Positions 26,178-36,092 of a DNA stretch of 64,000 nt are shown piece by piece. The notes under the pieces are model-generated. The model was not told where the DNA came from. It worked only from the letters and a program-made list of their open reading frames with translations, and did no database searches. The stretch comes from Streptomyces sp. NBC_00102 (lineage in GTDB: Bacteria; Actinomycetota; Actinomycetes; Streptomycetales; Streptomycetaceae). Position numbers and translations under genes: made by a program. The stretch covers positions 719,324-783,323 of the forward strand of contig NZ_JAPEMC010000002.1 of the NCBI RefSeq assembly GCF_026343115.1, read 5' to 3'. Position 1 is the stretch's first letter, and the number at the start of each line of letters is the position of its first letter.

Positions 26178-27721
26178 GGACCGTCCCCGGGCGCACCGAC
26201 CACGTCGTGGTGGTCGGTGCCGGCCTCGCAGGCCTGTCCGCCACCCTCCATCTGCTCGGCGCCGGCCGCCGGGTCACCGTCGTCGAACGCGACCCCACCC
26301 CGGGCGGACGCGCCGGACTGCTGGAGCGCGGCGGCTACCGCATGGACACCGGCCCCACCGTGCTCACCATGCCCGACCTCGTCGAGGAGGCCTTCGCCGC
26401 CGTCGGACACCGGCTCGCCGACCGGCTCGACCTGATCCCGCTCCACCCCGCCTACCGCGCCTGGTTCGCCGACGGATCCACCCTCGACGTGCACACCGAA
26501 CCGGCGGCGATGGAAGCGGCCGTGGAGGAGTTCGCGGGCGGCCACGAGGCGCTCGGCTACCGCCGGCTGAGGCAGTGGCTGGAACGCCTCTACGCCGTCC
26601 AGATGCGCCGCTTCATCGACGCCAACTTCGACTCGCCGCTCCAGCTCCTCCACCCCGACCTGGCCCGGCTCGCCGCGCTCGGCGGTTTCGGCCGGCTGGA
26701 CGCGCGGATCGGCCGCTACCTCAGCGACGAACGGCTCCGCCGCGTCTTCTCCTTCCAGGCCCTGTACGCCGGGGTGCCCCCGGCCCGCGCGCTCGCCGCG
26801 TACGCCGTCATCGCCTACATGGACACGGTCGCAGGGGTGTACTTCCCGCGCGGCGGGATGCACGCCCTGCCGAAGGCGCTCGCGGACTCGGCCGCCGAGG
26901 CCGGTGCCGCGTTCCGCTACGGAGAATCCGTCAGCCGGCTGGAGCGCTCCGGGGACCGGGTCACCGCCGTCGTCACCGACCGGGGCCGCATCCCCTGCGA
27001 CGCGGTCGTCCTCACCCCCGACCTGCCCGTCAGTTACGGGCTGCTCGGCCGCGCCCCCCGCCGGCCGGGCGGGCTGCGGCACTCGCCGTCCGCCGTCGTC
27101 CTGCACGCCGGAACGGACCGCACCTGGCCCGGACTCGCCCACCACACCCTCTCGTTCGGCCGGGCCTGGAAGGGCACCTTCCACGAACTCACCCGCACCG
27201 GCTCGCTGATGACCGACCCCTCTTTGCTCATCACCCGCCCCACCGCCCAAGATCCCTCGCTCGCCCCGCCCGGCAAGCACCTCCACTACGTGCTCGCCCC
27301 CTGCCCCAACACCGACATCGGCCCCTCCGCGCGCACCTGGGACGAACTGGCCCCCCGCTACCGGGACCGCCTGCTCACCGAACTGGAACGCCGGGGCCTG
27401 GCCGGACTCGGTTCCGCCATCGAGGAGGAGTGCCTGGTCACCCCCGTCGACTGGACCGCACAGGGGCACGCGGCCGGCACCCCGTTCTCGGCCGCCCACA
27501 CCTTCCCGCAGACCGGCCCCTTCCGCCCCCGCAACCTCGTCCGGTCCACCACCAACGCCGTACTCGCGGGCTGCGGCACCACCCCCGGCGTCGGTGTGCC
27601 GACCGTCCTCATCTCCGGAAAGCTCGCCGCCGCCCGGATCACCGGTACGCCGCGGGCCGCGCGGCCCCGGCCGGCCACCGCGACCACCCCGCACCCCGTA
27701 CCGAAAGGCACCTCCGTATGA
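26174..27721 (+). CDS. crtI: Phytoene desaturase
   Basis: 515 residues. An FAD-binding N-terminus ([20 protein letters not shown]) and the GGRAG motif that follows are typical of CrtI, which converts phytoene to lycopene in four desaturations. Further CrtI features are [29 protein letters not shown] and the C-terminal segment that includes [17 protein letters not shown]. The ATG overlaps the crtE stop and its own stop overlaps crtB, both by 4 bp, so translation is coupled across the operon. Confidence 0.95.
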   Translation: MRTVPGRTDHVVVVGAGLAGLSATLHLLGAGRRVTVVERDPTPGGRAGLLERGGYRMDTGPTVLTMPDLVEEAFAAVGHRLADRLDLIPLHPAYRAWFADGSTLDVHTEPAAMEAAVEEFAGGHEALGYRRLRQWLERLYAVQMRRFIDANFDSPLQLLHPDLARLAALGGFGRLDARIGRYLSDERLRRVFSFQALYAGVPPARALAAYAVIAYMDTVAGVYFPRGGMHALPKALADSAAEAGAAFRYGESVSRLERSGDRVTAVVTDRGRIPCDAVVLTPDLPVSYGLLGRAPRRPGGLRHSPSAVVLHAGTDRTWPGLAHHTLSFGRAWKGTFHELTRTGSLMTDPSLLITRPTAQDPSLAPPGKHLHYVLAPCPNTDIGPSARTWDELAPRYRDRLLTELERRGLAGLGSAIEEECLVTPVDWTAQGHAAGTPFSAAHTFPQTGPFRPRNLVRSTTNAVLAGCGTTPGVGVPTVLISGKLAAARITGTPRAARPRPATATTPHPVPKGTSV

Positions 27722-28773
27722 CCGCCCGTGAACTCGACGCGGCAGCCATCCACGACCCAGCCCTGCGCGCCGCGTACGCCACCTGCCGGAAGCTCAACGC
27801 ACGCCACGGCAGGACGTACTTCCTCGCCACCCGGCTGCTCCCCGCCGACCGCCGGCCCGCCGTGCACGCCCTCTACGGCTTCGCCCGCCGGGCCGACGAC
27901 ATCGTGGACGACCTGGACACCGACGCGACCCCCGACGAACGCGCACGTGCGCTGCTCGCCTTCGAACAGCGGCTCGCCGACGGCCTCGCGCACGGCACCG
28001 CCGAGGAACCGGTGATCCGGGCACTGGTCCACACCGCCGCCGTGTACGGCATCGACCACCGCCACTTCACCGACTTCATGGCCTCCATGCGCAGCGACCT
28101 CACGGTCACCGAGTACGCCTCCTGGGGCGAACTCGGCGGCTACACCCACGGATCGGCCGCCGTGATCGGCCTCCAGATGCTGCCCGTCCTCGGCACGGTC
28201 GTCCCGCGCGAGGAGGCCGCCCCCTACGCCGCCGACCTGGGTGTCGCCTTCCAGCTCAGCAACTTCCTCCGGGACGTGGGCGAGGACCTCGACCGGGGCC
28301 GCGTCTATCTCCCCGCCGACCTGCTCACCGCCCACGGCGTCGACCGTCAACTCCTGCTGCACAGCCGGGCGTCGGGCCTCCGCGACCCGCGCATCACCTC
28401 GGCGCTGCGCGCCGCCGCCGCGTACAACCGGGAGATCTACCGGCGGGCCCTGCCCGGCATCGCCCTGCTCGCCCCGGAGTCCCGCCCCTGCATCCGTACC
28501 GCGTTCGTGCTGTACGGAGGAATCCTCGACGCCATCGAAGCGGACGGCTACGCCGTGCTCCACCGGCGCGCGGTCGTCTCCCGTGCCCGCCGCGCCGCGG
28601 TCGCCCTCGACGGCCTGGTACGCGCCCTCGCCGCCCGCTCGGCCCCCCGGTCCGCCGCCACGCCCCGACGGGCCGCCCCCCGGTGCACCCTCCCGGTGGC
28701 CGACGCCCCACGGACCGGCCGGCCGCACCGCGACCCGGCCGTCCCCGGAGCCGAACGGGAGGACGCGGCATGA
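27718..28773 (+). CDS. crtB: Phytoene synthase
   Basis: 351 residues. It joins two GGPP molecules head to head to give phytoene. The squalene/phytoene synthase motifs are clear: YFLATRLLP and [13 protein letters not shown] (first Asp motif near residue 60), and the second Asp motif in [16 protein letters not shown] near residue 183. The last 50 residues are a basic, Pro/Ala-rich tail that is probably disordered. Overlaps crtI upstream and crtV downstream by ATGA. Confidence 0.95.
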   Translation: MTARELDAAAIHDPALRAAYATCRKLNARHGRTYFLATRLLPADRRPAVHALYGFARRADDIVDDLDTDATPDERARALLAFEQRLADGLAHGTAEEPVIRALVHTAAVYGIDHRHFTDFMASMRSDLTVTEYASWGELGGYTHGSAAVIGLQMLPVLGTVVPREEAAPYAADLGVAFQLSNFLRDVGEDLDRGRVYLPADLLTAHGVDRQLLLHSRASGLRDPRITSALRAAAAYNREIYRRALPGIALLAPESRPCIRTAFVLYGGILDAIEADGYAVLHRRAVVSRARRAAVALDGLVRALAARSAPRSAATPRRAAPRCTLPVADAPRTGRPHRDPAVPGAEREDAA

Positions 28774-29804
28774 CGGACCCCCGAACCGGCCGCCGAGGCC
28801 GCCTCCCGCTGCGGCTGCGCCGCGACCCCGTACCGTGGGACCGGCAGCGCCCCACCTGGCGCGACGCCCGCCCCGCCCTCATCGCGGGCGCCCTCAAACA
28901 CGCGCTCGCCCGCCCTTCCGGCAACTGGTACGTCATCGGCGCCTCCCGCCGCATCACCCCCGGCCGCTCCTTCGGCCGGACCGTCCAGGGCACCGAAGTC
29001 GTCGCCTGGCGCGACGCCTCGGGCCGCCTGCGCGCCGGACCCGGCGCCTGCCCGCACCTCGGCGCACCCCTGCGGGACAGCCCGGTCCGCTGCGGCACCC
29101 TCGTCTGCCACTGGCACGGACTCGCCCTGAACGGCGAGCCGTTCGCCGGCTGGGAGCCTTACCCCGCCTTCGACGACGGGGTCCTCGCCTGGGTGCGCCT
29201 CGACGAGGCGGGCGGCGAGACCCCGCTGGACCGGCCTGTCGTCCCCGCGCGCCCGGTGCCCGCGACGGCGGTCGACGCCGTGTACGAGGGCTTCGGCACC
29301 TGCGAACCCGAGGACGTCGTCGCCAACCGCCTCGACCCCTGGCACGGCGCCTGGTTCCACCCGTACTCCTTCGTGGACCTGACCGTGCTCGACGTCCCCG
29401 GCGGCGAGTCCGGCGAGTCCGGCGATGCGGGTGACGGCCGGGACGGTTTCGCGGTCGACGTCTCCTTCAAGGTCGCGGGCCGCGTCGTGGTGCCCGTACG
29501 CGCCGTGTTCACCGCGCCCGAACCCCGTACCGTCGTCATGCACATCACCGAGGGGGAGGGCCGGGGCTCCGTGGTCGAGAGCCACGCGACCCCGCTCGGC
29601 AACGACCCCTCGGGAAGGCCGCGCACCGCCGTCGTCGAGGCGGTCGTCGCCGCCTCCGACCGCGGCGGCTTCGCCCTCGCCCGCGCGGCGGCCCCCCTGC
29701 TGCGCCCGCTGATGCGCGCCTCGGCGGGGCGGCTCTGGCGCGACGACCTCGCGTACGCCGAACGCCGCTGGGAGCTGCGCAGCAGCGGGCGGTTCCCGGG
29801 GTGA
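28770..29804 (+). CDS. crtV: Rieske [2Fe-2S] protein at the crtV position
   Basis: 344 residues in the fourth position of crtEIBV. Residues 50-135 form a Rieske domain: [11 protein letters not shown], then the cluster ligands CPHLG (Cys-x-His) and CHWHG (Cys-x-x-His), then [19 protein letters not shown]. The C-terminal part resembles the DUF5914 group found in these clusters. In S. griseus the gene at this place is called crtV and has been listed as a methylesterase; the sequence here instead argues for electron transfer or an oxygenase-like role. The symbol is given by position. ATG overlaps the crtB stop. Confidence 0.82.
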   Translation: MTDPRTGRRGRLPLRLRRDPVPWDRQRPTWRDARPALIAGALKHALARPSGNWYVIGASRRITPGRSFGRTVQGTEVVAWRDASGRLRAGPGACPHLGAPLRDSPVRCGTLVCHWHGLALNGEPFAGWEPYPAFDDGVLAWVRLDEAGGETPLDRPVVPARPVPATAVDAVYEGFGTCEPEDVVANRLDPWHGAWFHPYSFVDLTVLDVPGGESGESGDAGDGRDGFAVDVSFKVAGRVVVPVRAVFTAPEPRTVVMHITEGEGRGSVVESHATPLGNDPSGRPRTAVVEAVVAASDRGGFALARAAAPLLRPLMRASAGRLWRDDLAYAERRWELRSSGRFPG

Positions 29805-29991
29805 GGGGGCGCGCCGAGGGGATCCGTCGCCGCTGACCACCCAAGTCCGACGGCGGTGTCCGTCAGTACAGTTGGGCACGGGCCGGGGGCCCAGCCGCGT
29901 TCGGCACCTGGCGGCGCGCCGGGTGCCCGGACAAGCCGGGTGCGATGTGGTCGGGGCCCATTCGGCGTCCACTTCTTGGGGGGAACAGCAC

Positions 29992-30765
29992 ATGGTCAGC
30001 ATTCGTGGAAACTTCGAGTACGCCGACGGGTTGACTCCCGGGCAGTCGAAGGAGGGTGGGATCCACCACAACCTGTACGACGAAGAGATGCGCCTCGTCG
30101 GGCACGCCACGTTCGTTCCCGACGGCCCTGAGCACCAGGAGTACTCGTTCGTCGAGCCGCCGTCCCCGTGCGCGCACGAGTGTCACTGCGGGGCGCAACC
30201 CGAGGAACCGGAGCGCTTGGACCTTGAGGAGGTGCTCGCACTCCTGGTCTTGCTCGTCACCTTCGTGCAGTGGAGCGCGCCACGCCTCAAGCGATGGTGG
30301 GACGGTCGGGCCCGTCCGTTCGTGGAGTCGACGCGTGGCAAGTTTGCCCGGACCCCCAATACCGACAACAAGGACGAGACCGCCGAGCCGCTCGTCTCGA
30401 CCGGCTCCGAGTCCCCGGAAGCCTCGTGGGAGGGTGACGCCGCACGCGGCGAGGACCGAAGGAGTATGTGCAGCGAGGAGGCGCCGGCGCGACGTGCCGC
30501 AGCGTTGATGCGGAGGCTTTTCAGCGAGGAGCAGTTGAGGGTTCTGCGAGGGGACCGGATCGGGGCGAGCGATGGCTCCTCGGAGTCCGGTGTGCTCGTA
30601 AGGCCCACGCCCCAACAGATCAGGGACAACGTGAGACTGATGCTGGAGGAGAACCCTTCGCTTCTCAACAAGGAGTCCCAGTCCGAACTCGTGAGGATTC
30701 TGCGGCGAGTTCGGTCCGTTCCTGGACTGCGTTCCATCGAGCGACGGAGTGATCGGGGACGCTGA
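29992..30765 (+). CDS. Hypothetical membrane-anchored protein between the crt operons
   Basis: 257 residues from the ATG at 29992 (GGGGGGAA 6 nt upstream). I recognise no family. A cysteine/histidine cluster (CAHECHCG) near residue 60 precedes a single hydrophobic helix (VLALLVLLVTFVQW, about residues 83-96), then a charged cytoplasmic or exterior tail. Base composition is lower in GC than the crt genes and codon use is more mixed, which suggests a separate origin. It lies 187 bp beyond crtV on the same strand. Confidence 0.6.
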   Translation: MVSIRGNFEYADGLTPGQSKEGGIHHNLYDEEMRLVGHATFVPDGPEHQEYSFVEPPSPCAHECHCGAQPEEPERLDLEEVLALLVLLVTFVQWSAPRLKRWWDGRARPFVESTRGKFARTPNTDNKDETAEPLVSTGSESPEASWEGDAARGEDRRSMCSEEAPARRAAALMRRLFSEEQLRVLRGDRIGASDGSSESGVLVRPTPQQIRDNVRLMLEENPSLLNKESQSELVRILRRVRSVPGLRSIERRSDRGR

Positions 30766-30837
30766 AGGACTGTCGTGAGCTTGGGGGACGTGGCTGGAGG
30801 GTGGCTGGCCTTTCAGCGCGGTGTGGTTCGGCCTCGG

Positions 30838-30868
30838 GGCGGGCCGCCGCCACGTGCCGCGGCCCGCC
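30838..30868. terminator. Hairpin between the hypothetical gene and ilvE
   Basis: Perfect 10-bp stem (30838-30847 and 30859-30868) with an 11-nt loop, between two convergent stop codons. Likely a bidirectional terminator. Confidence 0.6.
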
Positions 30869-30931
30869 GGATTCGAGTGCCGTCACCACCGCGTCCCGAA
30901 GATCCGCGCGACGGTTCACCGTGATGCGGGC

Positions 30932-32017
30932 TCAGAGAACGCGCCGCATCCAGCCGTGCTTGTCCTCGGTGCGACCGAACTGAATGTCCAGAACATGCTC
31001 GCGCATCGCCAGGGTGTGCTTGCCGGGCGTGCCGTCTCCGACGGTGAACTCGTAGCCCTCGCCCTTGAATCCGACCATCGGGGTGATCACCGCGGCCGTG
31101 CCGGCCGCGAACACCTCGGTGATGCTTCCGTCGGCGGCCCCCGACCGGAGCTCGCCCAGGGTGATCGACCGCTCTTCGGGAACCAGGCCGAGGTCGCCGG
31201 CCAGAGTCAGGACCGTGTCACGGGTGACACCCTCCAGAATGGTGCCGAGGGCGGGGGTGACCAGTCGGCCGTCCGAGGTGATCAGGCACACGTTCATGGT
31301 GCCGGACTCCTCCAGCGTGTTCTCTCCCGCACTGTCCAGATACATCACCTGGTCACAGCCGTGCTGCTTCGCCTCCACCTGCGCGGCCAGGCTCGCGGCA
31401 TAGTTGCCGCCGCACTTGGCCTCTCCGGTACCGCCCTTGGCCGAGCGGGTGAACTTGCTGCTGATCCACAGGGTCACGCCCTCGATGCCCGAGGCGAAGA
31501 ACGGGCCCGCAGGGCTGGCGATCACCGAGTAGGTCACCTGTGCGGCGGGCCGCACACCCAGGAACACCTCGGAGGCGAACATGAACGGCCTCAGATAGAG
31601 GCTCTCTTCACCGGTGGACACCGGAACCCACGGCTCGTCCGCACGCACCAACTCCTCAATGCTGGCGAGGAAGTCCTCCTCGGACAACTGGGGCAGCGCG
31701 AGCCGCTCGGCGGAGCGGGCGAAGCGCCGGGCGTTGGCCTCCGGCCGGAACAGCCAGACGCTGCCGTCCGCGTGGCGATAGGCCTTCAGCCCTTCGAAGA
31801 TCTCCTGCCCGTAGTGCAGAACCGCCGCACTCGGGTGCAGGGAAAACGGCTCCAGCGGGCCGATCTTGCGGTCCTGCCAACCATCCGCCGATGTCCACAC
31901 CGCCGAGGCCATGTGATCGGTGAAGTACTGGCCGAACCCCGGTGCGGCGAGGACGTTCTCGCGCTCGGCCTCAGGCGTGGGCTTCGTCGTCCGGAAGAGG
32001 GGAAAGTCGGTAGTCAT
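30932..32017 (-). CDS. ilvE: Branched-chain amino acid aminotransferase
   Basis: 361 residues, the normal length. Class IV PLP-dependent aminotransferase that interconverts Leu/Ile/Val and their 2-oxo acids. Markers are HYGQEIFEGLKAYR, FRPEANARRFARSAERL, the catalytic lysine region GGTGEAKCGGNYAASLAAQV, MYLDSAGENTLEESGTMNV and TRDTVLTLAGDLG. ATG at 32017 with AGGA upstream. It runs in the same direction as crtYTU, 176 bp downstream of crtU, but is not known as a carotenoid gene; it may be a second copy of a housekeeping gene or an insertion. Confidence 0.9.
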   Translation of the reverse strand: MTTDFPLFRTTKPTPEAERENVLAAPGFGQYFTDHMASAVWTSADGWQDRKIGPLEPFSLHPSAAVLHYGQEIFEGLKAYRHADGSVWLFRPEANARRFARSAERLALPQLSEEDFLASIEELVRADEPWVPVSTGEESLYLRPFMFASEVFLGVRPAAQVTYSVIASPAGPFFASGIEGVTLWISSKFTRSAKGGTGEAKCGGNYAASLAAQVEAKQHGCDQVMYLDSAGENTLEESGTMNVCLITSDGRLVTPALGTILEGVTRDTVLTLAGDLGLVPEERSITLGELRSGAADGSITEVFAAGTAAVITPMVGFKGEGYEFTVGDGTPGKHTLAMREHVLDIQFGRTEDKHGWMRRVL

Positions 32018-32193
32018 TGCCGAATCCTAACGACGAAGTCGTGTAACACCGGAGGAGAAGACGGGGCGTCTCAGCCAGTGGCACACGCACCCGGCGAACC
32101 GTGAATTTCGTCCCGATCGACCGGTCCGGCTCCCCGCCGCGCACCCTTCGCCCCCGCGTGCCGGCCCGCTGGGAAGGAACCGGGCGCAGGAAA

Positions 32194-33756
32194 CTACGCC
32201 GTTCCCAGCCGGGCGAGTTGGCGGAGCACCGCCGACCGCCCGGCCCTCGGCACCGTCCACAGGGTCTGGCCCCGCACTCCCCAGCCGGCCAACAGGGCGT
32301 TGGCCGCCATGAATCCGCTGGTGGCCGCCCGCTCCATCAGAGCGACCGGCAGTTCGGTGCGGACCAGGTCGCCCGCGACCACCACGGCCGGATCGGGTGT
32401 GCGCACGGTGGGACGGTCGCGGTAGCCGCCCACCGGGAAGTGCGGACAGTCCGCCCGCCACTCGTGCCGGGAATCCACCACCCGAACCCCCGAGGTCTCC
32501 GGGTAGATCCGGTTCAACTGACGTACCAGATCGGCCTGTACGGCTCTCCGGTCGGCGCCCGGCGCCACCGCGTACGCGTGCAGCTCCACCACCGAGCCGC
32601 CGGTGCGCCGGGACCAGCGCAGGGCCTCGCCCTCCCAGCGCTCCAGGACGCTCACGTTGTCCAGCGGGCCGTACCCGCTGGTGCCGAGGAAGCCCGGGCG
32701 GTCCGCCGCCACGGGCCGCTCCAGCCAGAGCCGCGACACCAGGAACGGCGGGGCGGTACGCAGTCGGGCCAGCCTCCCGCGCCACCGGCCGTCGCCCAAC
32801 CCGGGTGAAGCCGAGACCAGTTGCCGCAGCCCGCCCGAGTCGAGGGCCAGCACCACCGCGTCCCGGCGCCGGGTGCGGCCGTCCGCCGTGACGTCGAGCC
32901 CGCCGTCCGGGGCAGGGGTCACGCTCTCCACGGTCGAGCCCGTCCGCACCCGCACCCCGTGCTTCTCCAGATACCCGTGGAGCGGGTCCCAGAGCGCCTG
33001 GGGGTACGGCTCCGCCGGTACGTCGAAGAGCAGCCCCTCACTGGAGCCGAGGAAGTAGATGTGGAACATCAGGACCAGCTCCGCGGCGGAGAGGTCGCCC
33101 GGATCGGCGAAGAAGCTCCGCGAGAACACCTCGAAGGCCAAGTGGTGCGCCGCCTCCGGGAAACGCACCCGCGCCAGGAAGTCGCGTGCGCTGACCGAGT
33201 CCAGCCGCTCGTACACCTCCGGCACACGCACATCGAGCAGCGGCAGGGCGGCGCGCGGGTTCATCCGCAGCAGATCGCGCGCTCCGAACGAGGGGCTGAG
33301 GGCGACGAATCCCATCGCGCTGAGCGGAGGGGTACGAGGTACCCGCGCGAAGCTGTCGTACATCCCGCCGCTGTGCCGCAGTGGGTAGTCCGGCACGGCG
33401 GTGAGCGAGTCCAGCCCGGGATCGACGCGGCGGAGCAGCCCGCGCAGGTTGTAGTACTGGCGGAAGAAGGCGTGGAAACCCCGGCTCATGGTCACCGGAG
33501 AGCCGTCCGCGAGTTCGGTGGACCACCCCGCGAGCCGCCCGCCGAGTGTCGACTCCCTTTCGTGGAGCGTGACCCGCGCCCCGCGCTCGGCCAGCAGCGT
33601 GGCCGCCGCGAGCCCCGCGATGCCGCCGCCGACCACCGCCACCGCCGGGGCCCCGCCGTCGAACCGGGCCCGGCCTTCCGGGGCCCGGAGCACCTCCGCC
33701 CGCCGGTCCAGACCGTGCCGCCGCCCGTCCGGGACGCGCCCTCCCGGCCGCCTCAC
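32194..33756 (-). CDS. crtU: Carotene desaturase/methyltransferase (isorenieratene synthase type)
   Basis: 520 residues from a GTG at 33756 that overlaps the crtT stop (GTGA). CrtI-related FAD flavoprotein: VAVVGGGIAGLAAATLLAER, GGRLAGW, MSRGFHAFFRQYYNLRGLLR, and a C-terminal VVVAGDLVRTELPVALMERA region. CrtU aromatises the ionone rings of beta-carotene, moving a methyl group, to yield isorenieratene. The strand, order and overlaps match the crtYTU operon of S. griseus and S. coelicolor. Confidence 0.92.
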   Translation of the reverse strand: MRRPGGRVPDGRRHGLDRRAEVLRAPEGRARFDGGAPAVAVVGGGIAGLAAATLLAERGARVTLHERESTLGGRLAGWSTELADGSPVTMSRGFHAFFRQYYNLRGLLRRVDPGLDSLTAVPDYPLRHSGGMYDSFARVPRTPPLSAMGFVALSPSFGARDLLRMNPRAALPLLDVRVPEVYERLDSVSARDFLARVRFPEAAHHLAFEVFSRSFFADPGDLSAAELVLMFHIYFLGSSEGLLFDVPAEPYPQALWDPLHGYLEKHGVRVRTGSTVESVTPAPDGGLDVTADGRTRRRDAVVLALDSGGLRQLVSASPGLGDGRWRGRLARLRTAPPFLVSRLWLERPVAADRPGFLGTSGYGPLDNVSVLERWEGEALRWSRRTGGSVVELHAYAVAPGADRRAVQADLVRQLNRIYPETSGVRVVDSRHEWRADCPHFPVGGYRDRPTVRTPDPAVVVAGDLVRTELPVALMERAATSGFMAANALLAGWGVRGQTLWTVPRAGRSAVLRQLARLGTA

Positions 33757-34511
33757 GCCGCACCCCGGTCCCCGGAGCGGCGCGGGGCCCGCGCGACGAA
33801 GGTGTGGGTGATGCCGGTCTGCCAGCCGGGCAGCGGCAGCACCCGTACCTCCTCGAAACCGGCACGGCCCAGCCGTTCGGCGAAGGCGGGCGCCGTGTCG
33901 AAGTCCAGCACACTGCGCCAGAGATGACGGTAGAGCTCCCCGTCCCCGGCGGCCCGGCCCAGCGGCATCACCACCGAGCGGCAGACCGAACTCCACAGGG
34001 CACGGTGCGCCCGGCCCTCGGCCAGGGAATACTCGTGCACCGTCAGCCTGCCTCCGGGGGCGAGGAGTTCGCGAGTCGAAGCGAGGGTGGCGTCCGGATC
34101 GGTGACGTTGCGGAAGAGGTAGGCGGCGAACACCGCGTCGTAACGACCCCGGGCGGTGACGTCGTTGCGGTCGACCGCCGGGCCGTCCGCCAGCCCCTCC
34201 ACCGGGGAGTGCACGAACCTGACGTGGGCGGGCCACTCCTTCGCGGCGGCCTGCGCGAGCATGCCCGCCGACGCGTCGACCGCCACGATCTCCGCGTACG
34301 GGGCTGCGGCCAGCAGTGCGGCGGTGGACGCCCCCGTGCCGCATCCCAGGTCGAGCACCCGCAACCCCGCCCCGCCGTGCGGCAGCCCGAGGCGGCGGGC
34401 CGAGCGCCGCAGATGGGCGTGGTAACCGGGGTTGGCCGCCACCAGGCGGTCGTAGGCGAGGGAGGCGTGGTCGAACGCGGAGGACAACTCGGCGTCGTGC
34501 AGCAGGGTCAT
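33753..34511 (-). CDS. crtT: SAM-dependent methyltransferase
   Basis: 252 residues. Class I methyltransferase with motif I VLDLGCGTGASTAALL, motif post-I AEIVAVDASAGMLAQA, and AAYLFRNVTDP resembling the UbiE/COQ5 group. It sits between crtY and crtU with 4-bp overlaps on both sides, the crtT position. Its substrate in carotenoid formation has not been firmly established, since CrtU itself handles the methyl shift. Confidence 0.9.
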   Translation of the reverse strand: MTLLHDAELSSAFDHASLAYDRLVAANPGYHAHLRRSARRLGLPHGGAGLRVLDLGCGTGASTAALLAAAPYAEIVAVDASAGMLAQAAAKEWPAHVRFVHSPVEGLADGPAVDRNDVTARGRYDAVFAAYLFRNVTDPDATLASTRELLAPGGRLTVHEYSLAEGRAHRALWSSVCRSVVMPLGRAAGDGELYRHLWRSVLDFDTAPAFAERLGRAGFEEVRVLPLPGWQTGITHTFVARAPRRSGDRGAA

Positions 34512-35755
34512 GGCGTGGTCATTCCTCGTCGGGCAGGTGGGGGAGGGGAAGGTGAGGAGACAGGGGCCTCGGGGGCGGGGCGGCGGGCACGGAAGGGAAG
34601 TTCGGCGACGGTCCGGAGCATCGGAACCACCGGGGTGCGGAGTCCGACGAGCAACTCCTCGCGCAGAGGGGCGGATCCGTCCAGGAAACGGAGCAGCCGC
34701 GCGGCGGGGACCGAGCGGAAGAGGCCGGTGAAGAAGCCGGCGCCGTCCACCCGCCCGGTGTCCAGCGCCCGCAGCATGACCGCGTCCATGGCGAGGGACC
34801 GGGCACGGTAGGCGGGGTGTACCGGAGGCCGCTTCCCCTCGCGCAGCGCCGCCGCGAGCGACCGGCTCTGGCGTTGGACAGCGCCGAAGGTGTAGCCGGT
34901 GGAGGGACGGGTGGCACCGCCCGCCGTACCGATGCGGAACACCGACCGTCCGGCACGCGGGGGGAAACGGCCGTCCGTCATCGGGATGACGCCGTGCTCG
35001 GTCGCGGACACCCGGTAGGGCGAAGCACCCAGCACCTCGCCCAGGTGATGGTCCAACGCCTGCTCGTAGGCGGCAGGTTCGAGCGGCTCGCGGGAGAACT
35101 CCGTGTACTCCACCAGGGCCGAGCGCGCGTCCAGCGGGAGGACGTAGGCGAAGGAGAGACCGTGGCGCGGCTGGGGGGTCCGGAAGTCCATGAGATCGGC
35201 GGTGTCCGCATCGAACACGGGCCGCTCGGTGTGCACGAACCAGCCGGTGAAGTGCTGGAGCAGCGTGGTACGGGCCGCCGGCAGCCGGCGGGGAGGCCGC
35301 GAGTCGAAGACGTACCGTCCCCTCACGACGGTACGACGGCCCCGGGCGTCCTCGCCGACCACCTCGCCCCCGCCCCCGCCCGCGTCGCGCACCGTCCGCA
35401 CGGTCATCTCGGCGCGCCGGAAACCAGTGGCCGCGTCGAGCCCGGCCCCCACCAGGGCGGCGAAGGCGTCCGAGCGGAGCATCTTGTACCGGAGCGGCGC
35501 GGGCACCGCCACCGTGGCCGTCCCGTCGGGGGCGCGCACCCGCAGCCGCTCCCAGGACGCGGACAGTGCCGCGTCGAATTCGCCGTCAGGCTCCTCCCAG
35601 AAACACCAGGTGCGCGGCGGCGGCCGGAGCGGTCCCGGCGGGGCGTCGACCAGGAGCACGGAGAGCGGCACCGGCGCGTCGGGCGCGCACAGCCGGTATG
35701 CCAGCGACAGACCGGCCGCCCCGGCACCCACGATCACCACGTCGGCGTACGTCAA
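34508..35755 (-). CDS. crtY: Lycopene beta-cyclase
   Basis: 415 residues. A flavoprotein of the CrtY/CrtL family: DVVIVGAGAAGLSLAYRLC binds the dinucleotide, followed by PRTWCFWEE, LLQHFTGWFVHTERPVFD, LMDFRTPQ and HGVIPMTDGRFP, then IGTAGGATRPSTGYTF. It closes both ends of lycopene to form beta-carotene. The C-terminus has a Pro/Ser-rich tail. First gene of crtYTU; ATG at 35755, GGAGGAGA about 13 nt upstream. Confidence 0.94.
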   Translation of the reverse strand: MTYADVVIVGAGAAGLSLAYRLCAPDAPVPLSVLLVDAPPGPLRPPPRTWCFWEEPDGEFDAALSASWERLRVRAPDGTATVAVPAPLRYKMLRSDAFAALVGAGLDAATGFRRAEMTVRTVRDAGGGGGEVVGEDARGRRTVVRGRYVFDSRPPRRLPAARTTLLQHFTGWFVHTERPVFDADTADLMDFRTPQPRHGLSFAYVLPLDARSALVEYTEFSREPLEPAAYEQALDHHLGEVLGASPYRVSATEHGVIPMTDGRFPPRAGRSVFRIGTAGGATRPSTGYTFGAVQRQSRSLAAALREGKRPPVHPAYRARSLAMDAVMLRALDTGRVDGAGFFTGLFRSVPAARLLRFLDGSAPLREELLVGLRTPVVPMLRTVAELPFRARRPAPEAPVSSPSPPPPARRGMTTP

Positions 35756-36092
35756 GGGGGACGCTCTCTCCTCCGGTCAGAGGTGGACGGACGGGTGCGG
35801 GCACTTCCCGGCCGCCCCACGAGAGGCCGTTCGGTGCGGTGTTCGGGCCGTCCACGAGGGGCGGCGCACGGGCGGGGGCGCGGCGCGCCGGTCACGGCGG
35901 TGAGAGCCGTACCCCGCGGCCGTGCCGGTGCTGCCGCCGATACTTCCGCAGCGGGAGCCCTCACGGACGCATCCGACGCGTGGGTGTCGCGCGTCGGACC
36001 GGCGCGGAGTCACTCCCCGGGTCGGCCCGGGGGTTCCGGGCCGGGACCGGGCCCGTGCGAACCGACGCCCCCGCCGGACCCGCTCCGCCGTC
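35756..36092 (-). promoter_or_regulatory. crtY upstream region with an inverted repeat
   Basis: 337 bp between the litB-like stop and the crtY start, both leftward. It should hold the crtY promoter, which in S. coelicolor depends on sigma-LitS; I could not pick out a motif shared with crtE or litS. At 35973-35997 CCGACGCG and CGCGTCGG form a perfect 8-bp inverted repeat with a 9-nt spacer, about 220 nt upstream of crtY. That could be an operator or a weak terminator for the litS-litB transcript. Confidence 0.5.
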
